This document shows, piece by piece, positions 25,954-34,457 of a stretch of 64,000 nucleotides of DNA (position 1 is its first letter; every line of letters begins with the position of its first letter). The notes beneath the pieces are model-generated. The model saw only the letters and a list, made by a program, of their open reading frames with translations, ran no database searches and was not told the origin of the DNA. This DNA comes from Clostridium acidisoli DSM 12555. Its GTDB lineage: Bacteria > Bacillota > Clostridia > Clostridiales > Clostridiaceae. The stretch is from positions 1 to 64,000 of the forward strand of contig NZ_FWXH01000013.1 of NCBI RefSeq assembly GCF_900176305.1, given 5' to 3'. Made by a program: the position numbers and the translations under genes.

Positions 25954-26448
25954 ATAATGAATATTTAAAATCTCTCCATAATAAATTGTATGAATAGGGT
26001 CGGTTTTATAAGATTTATCTCTAATTTCTTCTGGTAATTTTGAAACATCCATATCTTGAGAGTAAACTATTTTACACTCATAACAAATGCCACAACTATT
26101 TATTACTGGAGCTGAAACGAATTCACTTGGTATTGTTTCAAGCTTACATGCTTTAATCTTGTCAATATCCCTTCCGGATTTTGAACCACATATTGATAGG
26201 GAATTCTTGAAAGATTCATCGGTTGGTATACTTACAGTAAATTCTTTGGTTTTTTCTAAAAATTCATGAGTATATCTGGATTTTCTAACTAAGATAGTAA
26301 AGATTGGTCTATTCCATTCATACCCTATGTTTCCCCAGCTTATAGTCATTGTATTTACTTTTCCTTCATTTTGAACGGTTAAAAATGCGCCTTTGGTATG
26401 TAAATTATCTAAAGCTAATTCAAGATTCTCTGTAAATTTGATTTTCAA
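25945..26448 (-). CDS. Flavin reductase-like (FMN-binding split-barrel) protein
   Basis: A 167-aa protein of the flavin reductase-like family. It shows GAFLTVQNEGKVNTMTISWG, IFTILVRKSRYTHEFLEK and FTVSIP, with a late ECKIVYSQDM and HTIYYGEILNIHY. These proteins bind FMN and serve as reductases or flavin carriers (FlaRed). Cysteines in SCGICYECK are unusual and could bind metal or be redox-active. I place the start at TTG 26448, eight nt after AGGAGGTG; the frame continues upstream for 23 codons without family resemblance. It is convergent with the ferredoxin gene, a possible electron partner. Confidence 0.85.
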   Translation of the reverse strand: MKIKFTENLELALDNLHTKGAFLTVQNEGKVNTMTISWGNIGYEWNRPIFTILVRKSRYTHEFLEKTKEFTVSIPTDESFKNSLSICGSKSGRDIDKIKACKLETIPSEFVSAPVINSCGICYECKIVYSQDMDVSKLPEEIRDKSYKTDPIHTIYYGEILNIHYKK

Positions 26449-26616
26449 ATTAAAAACACCTCCTGTACATATTATAAAACTTTTATGAGTAATATGAATA
26501 GATAAATAAAAATTCAATATATTTGATAAATTCTAAATTTTGCGATAAAATTAAATTATAATAATTGGATAATATGTAATATATAATATTATGTATTTGG
26601 AGGGGATTGAATTGAT

Positions 26617-29061
26617 ATGAAGGGGATAATAATGGCAGGTGGACAGGGAACTAGATTAAGACCTTTAACATGTAACATACCTAAGCCTATGATTCCGCTA
26701 ATAGGAAAGCCAGTAATTCAATACGCAATTGAACTTCTTAGAGATAGTGGTATTCAAGAAATTGGAATCACCGTTCAGTATTTAGCAGATGAGATAATAA
26801 ATTATTTTGGGGATGGAAGCCAGCTTGGTGTGAATTTGCAATATTTCACAGAAGAAATTCCCATGGGTACTGCTGGGAGTGTAAAAAACGCAGAAGAATT
26901 TCTAAATGAAACCTTTATAGTTGTTAGTGGTGATGCTATTACAGATATCAATTTAAATGAAGCTTTGAAATTCCATAATAAAAAAGCTGGAGTTGGAACA
27001 CTTATATTAAAGGAAGTTGATGTGCCATTAGAATATGGTGTTGTTGTAACTGATGATGATGATAAGATAACTGAATTTCTTGAAAAGCCAAGTTGGAGCG
27101 AAGTTTTTAGTGATAAAGTAAATACTGGAATTTATATATTGGAACCACAAATATTTAATTATTATGAGAAAAATGAGAAATTTGACTTTAGCAATGATTT
27201 ATTCCCTATACTCATGAAAGACAATATGTGCTTATATGGATATGTAGCAGACTGCTATTGGTGTGATATTGGTAGTATAGATCAATTCATGAAATGTAAT
27301 TATGATATATTAAATAAAAAAGTTAATGTTAAAATATTAGGAAATGAAGTTAGAAAAGGCGTATGGATAGGAGATAACTGTTCAATAAGTCCATCGGTTA
27401 AAATAAATCCGCCAGTATATATAGGAGATAATACAGAGGTGTATGAAGATGCTGAAGTAGGTCCATTGTCTGTTATTGGAAAAGACAATATAATATCTGA
27501 TAGATCTACAATAAAAAGAAGCGTTATATTTGACAATTGTTATATAAGCAAAAATGTGGAGGCAAGAGCAGCTCTTATTTCAAATAAAGTTCAACTTGAA
27601 AGTTGGGTTTCAGTTTTTGAAGAAGCAGCCATTGGAGATGAGAGTATAATTGGAAAAAGATCTGTAATAAAACCTAAGGCTAAAATTTGGCCAAATAAAA
27701 TAGTGGGAAATAGTGAAACAGTTAGAGGAAATTTGATTTGGGGAGGAAAGTACCAAAAGAGTTTTTTTGGACAAAAAGGTATAACAGGAGAAGTAAATGT
27801 GGATATAACACCTGAATTTGTTTCTAAACTTGCGTCCGCTTATGCATCCATACTTAGCCATGATGCAAAGGTAGCAGTTAGTTGTAGTGAGGATAATGTT
27901 GCCAAAATGTTAAAACAGTCTTTGAAAGCAGGTCTCATGGCAATTGGGATACAGGTATGTGATTTATTAAATACAACACTTCAAGTAACTAGAAAGGCAA
28001 CCGCATTTTTAAGTTTTAATGGATCTATTCACATACATACTGATAAAGCGGATAATCAAATTGTGAATATAGTATTTATGGATGCTGATGGTTTAAATAT
28101 TGAGAAGGTCATGAAGAAAAAAATTGAAAACAAATTTAAGAGAGAGGATTTTAGGAGAGTAAGAGCAGAGAATATTAAAAATGCTGTAGAGTTAAACGAT
28201 ATCATGGCACTTTATACTAAAAATATACTAAATAAATTGCAAACTTCTAGTATAAAAAAGGGGAATTATAGCATTGTGTTTGTAGCAGAGAGTAATATTG
28301 TAGGATCAATTATGAAATATATGTTTAAGGAATTAAATATAGCGTTTAGTGTTTATGAGAATGGACATGATCTTAAAGGTTTAAGTAAAACTGTTAAGGA
28401 TACAAAGTCAAATTTAGGAATGTGGATTTCAGATGAAGCAGATAATTACGTATTTATAGATGAAAAGGGAAATATAATTAAAGATGAGGTAAAGGAAGCA
28501 ATTAAAGCATTAGTTCTTTTGAACATATTTAAATTTAAAACTATTGTTACAAGCGTTGATGCATCATACTCGGTGGAGCGACTAGCAGATATGTACAATG
28601 CAAAGTTCATTAGAACAAAACTTGAAGAAAGAAATATAATTGATGAATATATAAAAAATGAAGTGGATAAGGATAAAAAATATATAATAAATGCATATTT
28701 ACTTATAACAGATGCGGTAAGTATGAGTGTTCTGTTAATAGACCTAATCACTAGATTTAAGTCAACATTGTCCTATATTATAGATATGATACCACAATAT
28801 CATATGAAGTATTTAGAGATAGCTTGTCCTTGGGAACTTAAAGGAAAAGTTATGAGAAATATTATCGAGAAATGTGATGATTTTAGTTGTGTTGATTTGA
28901 TAGAAGGGGTACGGTTAAATTACCATCAGTGTTGGGCTTTAATCATGCCAGATCTAAATGAACCGTTTTGTAAAGTATACACTGAATCTGAAAAAGAGGA
29001 AGATGCAGAAAAGGCGCTAAAGGAATTAAGTTTTAATATTGAGAAAATAATAAGGTATTAA
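26617..29061 (+). CDS. Sugar nucleotidyltransferase fused to a mutase-like domain
   Basis: An 814-aa, three-part protein. Residues 1-~230 form an NTP-transferase domain (GGQGTRLRPLTCNIPKPMIP) of the mannose-1-phosphate guanylyltransferase/GlmU type. Residues ~250-370 carry left-handed beta-helix hexapeptides (GDNCSISPSVKI and similar). Residues ~380-814 match the shape of a phosphomannomutase/phosphoglucomutase. The mutase part looks inactive: the catalytic-serine loop (normally TASHNP) reads HIHTDKADNQIVN (~470), and the metal loop (normally DGDGDR) reads SDEADNY (~605). GGAGGGG precedes the ATG. Its substrate nucleotide sugar is unknown. Similar fusions occur in clostridia and related bacteria. 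Confidence 0.85.
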   Translation: MKGIIMAGGQGTRLRPLTCNIPKPMIPLIGKPVIQYAIELLRDSGIQEIGITVQYLADEIINYFGDGSQLGVNLQYFTEEIPMGTAGSVKNAEEFLNETFIVVSGDAITDINLNEALKFHNKKAGVGTLILKEVDVPLEYGVVVTDDDDKITEFLEKPSWSEVFSDKVNTGIYILEPQIFNYYEKNEKFDFSNDLFPILMKDNMCLYGYVADCYWCDIGSIDQFMKCNYDILNKKVNVKILGNEVRKGVWIGDNCSISPSVKINPPVYIGDNTEVYEDAEVGPLSVIGKDNIISDRSTIKRSVIFDNCYISKNVEARAALISNKVQLESWVSVFEEAAIGDESIIGKRSVIKPKAKIWPNKIVGNSETVRGNLIWGGKYQKSFFGQKGITGEVNVDITPEFVSKLASAYASILSHDAKVAVSCSEDNVAKMLKQSLKAGLMAIGIQVCDLLNTTLQVTRKATAFLSFNGSIHIHTDKADNQIVNIVFMDADGLNIEKVMKKKIENKFKREDFRRVRAENIKNAVELNDIMALYTKNILNKLQTSSIKKGNYSIVFVAESNIVGSIMKYMFKELNIAFSVYENGHDLKGLSKTVKDTKSNLGMWISDEADNYVFIDEKGNIIKDEVKEAIKALVLLNIFKFKTIVTSVDASYSVERLADMYNAKFIRTKLEERNIIDEYIKNEVDKDKKYIINAYLLITDAVSMSVLLIDLITRFKSTLSYIIDMIPQYHMKYLEIACPWELKGKVMRNIIEKCDDFSCVDLIEGVRLNYHQCWALIMPDLNEPFCKVYTESEKEEDAEKALKELSFNIEKIIRY

Positions 29062-29167
29062 TCTAATAAATATTGTTGCTTTGAACGTTTATATTTTAAC
29101 TAAATATCAAATAAATCGATTATTTATTGACAAGATAATAAATAATTAGCTTTATAAATATAAAGTA

Positions 29168-29196
29168 TTGAATTAATGACTATAAGGTTATATAAT
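29168..29196 (+). promoter_or_regulatory. Promoter of the T-box aspS-gatCAB operon
   Basis: TTGAAT (29168-29173) and TATAAT (29191-29196) are 17 bp apart, about 7 bp before the expected start of the leader RNA. Confidence 0.75.
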
Positions 29197-29202
29197 TACA
29201 AT

Positions 29203-29493
29203 AACGTTAAAAATGGTGATGATAGGAAGAGTAAATATAATTGGATTTTTAGAGAGTAGGGATAGGTGAAAGCCCAACATGAAGATTACATTGAAGAACA
29301 TCCTTGAACAGTTAACTGAAAGCATTTAATTATGTTAGTAGGCTTAAACGGGTGTCTACCGTTAAAAAGACAGGGTATTGATAAAAAAGTTATTTGTACC
29401 TGTAAAAGAGAACATTTTATATGTTAAGTAGGATGGTACCGCGAAGGTTTAACCCCGTTCCTATATCGTTAGATATAGGAACGGGGTTTTTTA
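29203..29493 (+). promoter_or_regulatory. T-box leader, Asn (AAC) specifier
   Basis: The leader has the AGAGAGTAGGGAT stem I base, GGTGAAAGCCC, then the specifier loop GAAGAACATCC, with AAC at 29297-29299 followed by A. The T-box itself, GGATGGTACCGCG, is at 29431-29443. A strong terminator (AACCCCGTTCCTATAT / ATATAGGAACGGGGTT, 29451-29488, then Ts) completes it. Uncharged tRNA(Asn) should favour readthrough. The Asn specifier fits the operon, which makes Asn-tRNA(Asn) by transamidation. I see no gene in 29062-29525. Confidence 0.92.
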
Positions 29494-29525
29494 TGTTATA
29501 TAAAAAAGTATAGGAGGTTTACTTT

Positions 29526-30818
29526 ATGAAAAATATGTATGTAAAAGATGTAATTAAGTTAGAAGAAGGTACAGAGGTAGAGTTAAAAGGATGGGTACAT
29601 AAAATATATGACTTAGGGAAAATAAGCTTTGTAAAGCTTAGAGATAAAACAGGAATAATCCAAATTGTTATAGATGAAAGTTTAAATGTTAAATTAAGAC
29701 TGGAAATGTGTATATCAGTTAAAGGAAAAAAGGTAAAGAGTGAGAAAGCACCGGATGGAATAGAAATTCAAGTAGAAGAATTGAAAATTTTGGGGAAAAC
29801 TTATTATGATAAATTACCTTTTGCAATAAATTCTGGGAAAATCAAAGCAGCATTAGAAACACAACTTGATCATAGGACTATAAGTCTTAGAGCTCCTAAA
29901 ATAACAGCTGTATTTAAGGTTCAAGAGAAAATAGCAGATGCTTTTAAAGACTATTTAAAGGCTAGAAATTTCACTGAGGTTTATACTCCAAAGATAATTG
30001 CATCTGGAACGGAAGGTGGAAGTGAACTTTTTACTGTAAATTATTTTGACCACAGAGCTTTCCTTGCTCAAAGTCCACAGTTCTATAAACAAATGATGGT
30101 AGGTTCAGGTTTTGAGAGGATTTTTGAAGTAGGGCATGCATATAGAGCAGAGCTTCACAATACTTATAGACATTTAAATGAATATGTAAGTCTTGATATT
30201 GAAATGGGCTTTATTGAAGATGAATTTGAGATTATGGATTTAGAAGAAGGTTTCTTAAACTATCTTTTTAAATATCTTAAAAAAGAATGTGAATATGAAT
30301 TAAAGCTTTATGGAATAGAACTTCCTGATGAAGTTAAGATTCCTAGAATACCATTATTTGATGCACAAGATATACTTCTTGATGTATACGGTAAAAGATC
30401 TCCTAAAGGTAACATTGATGCTGAGGGTGAAAGATTATTTTGTGAATATGTAAAAGAAAAATACAATAGTGATTTTGTATTTTTAACAAAGTATCCAATA
30501 TCAAAGAGGCCTATGTATACAATGCCAGATGATGAAATTGAAGGAGCAACTAAGAGCTTTGATCTTATATACAAAGGACTTGAAATTACTACTGGAGGAC
30601 AAAGAATACACGATTACGAAAAGCTTGTAGAAAACATTGCTAAGATGGGCTTTAAAACAGAAGAATTTGAGTTTTATACGGAAAACTTTAGATATGGTAT
30701 GCCTCCTCATGGCGGACTTGCAATTGGACTTGAAAGACTTACAATGAAAATATTAGGTCTTGAAAACATTAGAGAAGCATCACTACTTCCAAGAGATATG
30801 AAGAGGATTACTCCATAA
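29526..30818 (+). CDS. aspS: Aspartate-tRNA(Asp/Asn) ligase, archaeal-type (probably non-discriminating)
   Basis: A 430-aa class II aminoacyl-tRNA synthetase. The N-terminal OB-fold anticodon domain (residues ~1-110) includes GWVHKIYDLGKISFVKLRD. Motif 2 is GFERIFEVGHAYRAELHNT and motif 3 is HGGLAIGLERLTMKILGL. The compact length and motifs match the archaeal/eukaryal-like AspRS, without the bacterial GAD insertion. The T-box with an Asn specifier and the following gatCAB genes indicate it charges Asp onto tRNA(Asn), with GatCAB then converting it. TATAGGAGG precedes the ATG. It may also charge tRNA(Asp). Confidence 0.9.
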   Translation: MKNMYVKDVIKLEEGTEVELKGWVHKIYDLGKISFVKLRDKTGIIQIVIDESLNVKLRLEMCISVKGKKVKSEKAPDGIEIQVEELKILGKTYYDKLPFAINSGKIKAALETQLDHRTISLRAPKITAVFKVQEKIADAFKDYLKARNFTEVYTPKIIASGTEGGSELFTVNYFDHRAFLAQSPQFYKQMMVGSGFERIFEVGHAYRAELHNTYRHLNEYVSLDIEMGFIEDEFEIMDLEEGFLNYLFKYLKKECEYELKLYGIELPDEVKIPRIPLFDAQDILLDVYGKRSPKGNIDAEGERLFCEYVKEKYNSDFVFLTKYPISKRPMYTMPDDEIEGATKSFDLIYKGLEITTGGQRIHDYEKLVENIAKMGFKTEEFEFYTENFRYGMPPHGGLAIGLERLTMKILGLENIREASLLPRDMKRITP

Positions 30819-30852
30819 ATATTATTTATAAATAAAAAGGAGATAGATTTAA

Positions 30853-31140
30853 GTGGAAAAGGTAAGCATTGATGAAGTTAAATATATAGCTAAATTATCA
30901 AAACTAAGATTTACAGAAGAGGAAGCTTTAAAAATGGCAAGTGAATTTGAAGCCATACTCACTCACTTTAAGACTATAGATAATATGGATTTAAGTGATG
31001 TGGATTTAAATGCTTTTGACGAGGTAAATACAGAGCTTAGAAAAGATGTTCCAGAGGTTTTTGAAGATAAGAAAAAACTTATGCAAAATGTTAAGAGTCT
31101 TAGAGGCACTGCAATAGAGGTTCCTAAGATAATTGAATAA
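30853..31140 (+). CDS. gatC: Asp/Glu-tRNA amidotransferase subunit C
   Basis: A 95-aa subunit with the GatC signature IAKLSKLRFTEEEALKMASE, an internal NMDLSDVDL and a conserved acidic end. It bridges GatA and GatB in the GatCAB complex that converts Asp-tRNA(Asn), and in many bacteria Glu-tRNA(Gln), to the amide forms. The GTG start is preceded by AAAGGAGA. It is 34 bp behind aspS and 15 bp before gatA, in a single operon. Confidence 0.95.
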   Translation: MEKVSIDEVKYIAKLSKLRFTEEEALKMASEFEAILTHFKTIDNMDLSDVDLNAFDEVNTELRKDVPEVFEDKKKLMQNVKSLRGTAIEVPKIIE

Positions 31141-31155
31141 TGGGAGGTAGAAGTC

Positions 31156-32595
31156 TTGGATATAGAAAAAATGTCAGTAGAAGCTTTAAGAGACGGTATA
31201 AGAGATAAAGTTTTTACATCAGAAGAAATAGTTAAATTTTATATTGAAAAAATAAAAAAAGAAGATGGGAATATAAATTCTTATTTAACTATATGTGAGG
31301 AAAAAGCATTAAGCGATGCAAGATTAATAGATGAAAAAATAGCAAAGGGAGAAGCTGTAGGTAAACTTGCAGGAGTTCCAATTGCCATAAAGGACAACAT
31401 TTGTACAGATGGAATAAAAACAACTTGTGCATCAAAAATGTTAGAGGATTTTGTACCACCATATGATGCTACTGTGGTTAAAAAACTTAAGGTTGAAGAT
31501 GCAGTAATTATAGGAAAAACTAATATGGATGAATTTGCTATGGGTTCCTCCACAGAAAATTCAGCATTTAAGGTTACTAAAAATCCACATGATTTAGAAA
31601 GGGTACCAGGAGGTTCCTCTGGTGGTTCTGCAGCAGCAGTAGGTGGCAGACTTGCTCCATTTTCACTAGGTTCAGATACAGGTGGATCCATAAGACAACC
31701 GGCGGCTTTTTGTGGAGTTGTAGGATTAAAGCCAACGTATGGACTCGTTTCAAGATTTGGACTTATAGCTTTTGGTTCTTCACTGGATCAAATTGGACCA
31801 TTTACAAACAATGTTAGAGACTGTGCGCTTGCACTTGAGGTTATAGCAGGGACAGATCCTTTAGACAATACAAGTTCAAAGAAGATAGAAAATACTGATT
31901 ATCTTGAGGGAATAGAAGACGGTGTAAAGGGAATGAAAATTGGTGTTCCAAAGGAATTTTTTGGTGATGGTTTGGATGCTGAAATCAAAAAATCAATTTT
32001 TGAAAGTATAGAAAAACTAAAGGCACTTGGAGCACAGGTTGAAGAAATCTCACTTCCAATTACTGATGCGGGACTTTCAGCTTATTACGTTATATCTTCA
32101 GCAGAAGCTAGTTCAAACTTAGCTAGATTTGATGGCATAAGATATGGTTATAGAACAAAGGAATTTGAAGATGTATATGACTTAATGGAAAAAAGTAGGA
32201 CTGAAGCTTTTGGAGATGAAGTTAAGAGAAGAATAATGCTTGGAACCTACGTATTATCTTCAGGTTATTATGATGCATATTACAAAAGAGCATTAAAGCT
32301 TAAGAAAAAAATAAAGGAAGAATTTAAAGAAGTATTTAATAAATACGATCTTATAATAAGTCCTGTATCACCAGTACTTCCATTTAAGTGCAAAGAGAAG
32401 AAGAATAGCCCACTTGAGATGTATCTTGCAGACATTTATACAATAAACATTAATCTTGCGGGTATACCTGGAATTTCAATGCCTTGTGGTAAAAGTCAAA
32501 GCGGATTACCAATAGGAGTACAAATACTTGGACCACATTTTGGTGAAAGTAAAATACTAAAAGCAGCATTTGCTCTTGAAGGTGCACTTAAATAG
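31156..32595 (+). CDS. gatA: Asp/Glu-tRNA amidotransferase subunit A
   Basis: A 479-aa amidase-signature enzyme that releases ammonia from Gln (or Asn). The catalytic triad is visible: the Lys in PIAIKDNI, the first Ser in the GGSSGGSAA loop, and the nucleophile Ser in GSDTGGSIRQPAAF. The TTG start follows GGGAGGTAG. The length is normal. It belongs to the aspS-gatC-gatA-gatB operon, under T-box control. Confidence 0.97.
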   Translation: MDIEKMSVEALRDGIRDKVFTSEEIVKFYIEKIKKEDGNINSYLTICEEKALSDARLIDEKIAKGEAVGKLAGVPIAIKDNICTDGIKTTCASKMLEDFVPPYDATVVKKLKVEDAVIIGKTNMDEFAMGSSTENSAFKVTKNPHDLERVPGGSSGGSAAAVGGRLAPFSLGSDTGGSIRQPAAFCGVVGLKPTYGLVSRFGLIAFGSSLDQIGPFTNNVRDCALALEVIAGTDPLDNTSSKKIENTDYLEGIEDGVKGMKIGVPKEFFGDGLDAEIKKSIFESIEKLKALGAQVEEISLPITDAGLSAYYVISSAEASSNLARFDGIRYGYRTKEFEDVYDLMEKSRTEAFGDEVKRRIMLGTYVLSSGYYDAYYKRALKLKKKIKEEFKEVFNKYDLIISPVSPVLPFKCKEKKNSPLEMYLADIYTININLAGIPGISMPCGKSQSGLPIGVQILGPHFGESKILKAAFALEGALK

Positions 32596-32610
32596 AAAGG
32601 GGGAAAGAAC

Positions 32611-34050
32611 ATGAGTTACGAAACTATAATAGGTTTAGAAATACATGCCGAGCTTAAAACAAAAACAAAAATATTCTGCAATTGCTCTACAAAATTTGGA
32701 GCAAAACCTAATGAAAATACTTGTCCGATTTGTATGGGACTTCCTGGCACACTTCCAGTTTTAAATGAAGAAGTGGTGCATTTAGCTGTAAAAGCAGGAA
32801 CGGCTCTAAATTGTAAAATAAATAAATTAAATAAAATGGATAGAAAAAATTACTTTTATCCAGATTTACCGAAAGCATATCAAATATCACAATTTGACTT
32901 GCCAATATGCGGGGCAGGTCATGTTGATATTGAAACTGATGATGGAAAAAGAATAGTTAGACTTAATAGAATACACATAGAAGAAGATGCTGGAAAGTTA
33001 GTCCACATGGAATATGAACCATATTCTCTTATAGATTATAATCGTGTTGGTGTACCGCTTATTGAAATTGTAACGGAACCTGATATGCATTCACCACAGG
33101 AAGCAGTAACGTTTTTTAGAACCATAAAGTCAATTTTAGAGTACGGCGGTATATCGGATTGTAGAATGGAAGAAGGTTCTTTAAGATGTGATGCCAATAT
33201 ATCCTTAAGAAAAGTTGGGCAGCAGGAATTAAATACAAAGGTTGAAATGAAAAATATAAGTTCATTTAGAGAACTTCAAAAAGCATTGGAAAAAGAAGAG
33301 AAGAGACAAAAAGAGCTATACGACTACGGTGAAGAATTTAGAATTGTTCAAGAAACAAGAAGATGGGATGCAGGTAAGGGAAAAACTGTATCTATGAGAA
33401 CTAAAGAAGATGCTAATGATTATAGATATTTTCCAGAACCGGACATAATACCTATTGTTGTTAAAGACAGCTTAATTGAAAGTGTCATAGCCGATATGCC
33501 CGAACTTCCGGTGCAGAGAAGGGAAAGGTTTATAAATGGATATGGACTTACTGAAAAAGAAGTTGACATTTTAATTTCTGATAAGTTCTTAAGTGAATAT
33601 TACGAGGGACTTGTTAATCTTGGAGCTGACAAAAAAAGTGCATGTAATTGGCTGCTTACAGACATGTTTAGATTAGTAAAAGAAAAAGAAATTGAATTTC
33701 AAGATATACCAGTTAAAAAAGAAGACATGGCTTCTCTTTTAAAAATGGTTGAAACTAAAAAGTTAAGTGTAACAGCAGCAAAGGGTGTATTTGAAGATAT
33801 GTTTAATACAGGAAAACATCCAGAAGAAATTGTTAAAGAAAAGGGTCTTGGACAGATTAGTGATTCAGGAGCTATTGAAGAGATAGCAGTAGCTGTTCTT
33901 GAGGCAAATCCACAATCTATATCAGATTACAAAGCTGGTAAGACTCAAGCTGTTGGATACCTCGTTGGTCAAGTTATGAAACAGAGTAAAGGAAAAGCAA
34001 ACCCACAAATGGCTAGAGAAATATTAGAAAATAAAATAAAAGATATGTAA
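32611..34050 (+). CDS. gatB: Asp/Glu-tRNA amidotransferase subunit B
   Basis: A 479-aa subunit with the GatB N-terminal catalytic domain (ETIIGLEIHAELKTKTKIFC, ENTCPICMGLPGTLPVLN, KNYFYPDLPKAYQISQF) and the C-terminal YqeY-like tail domain (residues ~330-479). It activates the tRNA-bound carboxylate with ATP and accepts ammonia from GatA. It is the last gene of the operon; AAGGGGGAAAG precedes the ATG. It is followed by a terminator at 34088-34150. Confidence 0.97.
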   Translation: MSYETIIGLEIHAELKTKTKIFCNCSTKFGAKPNENTCPICMGLPGTLPVLNEEVVHLAVKAGTALNCKINKLNKMDRKNYFYPDLPKAYQISQFDLPICGAGHVDIETDDGKRIVRLNRIHIEEDAGKLVHMEYEPYSLIDYNRVGVPLIEIVTEPDMHSPQEAVTFFRTIKSILEYGGISDCRMEEGSLRCDANISLRKVGQQELNTKVEMKNISSFRELQKALEKEEKRQKELYDYGEEFRIVQETRRWDAGKGKTVSMRTKEDANDYRYFPEPDIIPIVVKDSLIESVIADMPELPVQRRERFINGYGLTEKEVDILISDKFLSEYYEGLVNLGADKKSACNWLLTDMFRLVKEKEIEFQDIPVKKEDMASLLKMVETKKLSVTAAKGVFEDMFNTGKHPEEIVKEKGLGQISDSGAIEEIAVAVLEANPQSISDYKAGKTQAVGYLVGQVMKQSKGKANPQMAREILENKIKDM

Positions 34051-34087
34051 AAAATCATATGTTAACTTAATAGTAGGGATTTATTAG

Positions 34088-34150
34088 ACATGGAGATTAA
34101 TATTTTTTACTGGTGAATGAATAGTGAAAAATATTGATCTCTATGTTTTT
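34088..34150 (+). terminator. Terminator of the gatCAB operon
   Basis: A long, slightly imperfect stem (ACATGGAGATTAATATTTTT with AAAAATATTGATCTCTATGT) is followed by TTTTT. Between 34151 and 34414 I see only AT-rich sequence without a credible gene. Confidence 0.8.
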
Positions 34151-34414
34151 AACATTAACTCTATTTATTTAGTATATTTGAGTTCTATAAAATAAATTTA
34201 AAGGATATAAAAAGTAATTTTTTGAAACATTGGAATTAAAAAAACACACAAAATAAGACTTATCAACGCTATAGGTCATGTGCCCAAAATAGCAAAGAGG
34301 TAATGTATATAAAAAACAGATTATTTGAAAGATAAAGCGGATAAATATGAGGATAAAAAGCTTTGGCATTTTATAAAAGAAAATTTACAACTTGCTATAA
34401 ATTTTTTACTATTG

Positions 34415-34441
34415 TATAATATGGACTACAATATATAGTGT
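34415..34441 (+). promoter_or_regulatory. nrdD promoter -10 with candidate NrdR box
   Basis: TATAAT at 34415-34420 is followed by ACAATATATAGTGT (34428-34441), near the expected transcription start. The latter is close to the NrdR box consensus (ACACWATATATWGTGT). NrdR boxes usually come in tandem pairs ~31 bp apart; I see no clear second box, so this is a candidate only. Confidence 0.5.
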
Positions 34442-34457
34442 TCGGAGGGAATATAAT

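Noticed and set aside
34169-34369. A 66-aa minus-strand frame in the gap before nrdD.
   Set aside because: It has no Shine-Dalgarno, an unusual Phe/Tyr-rich composition, and it lies in AT-rich spacer.
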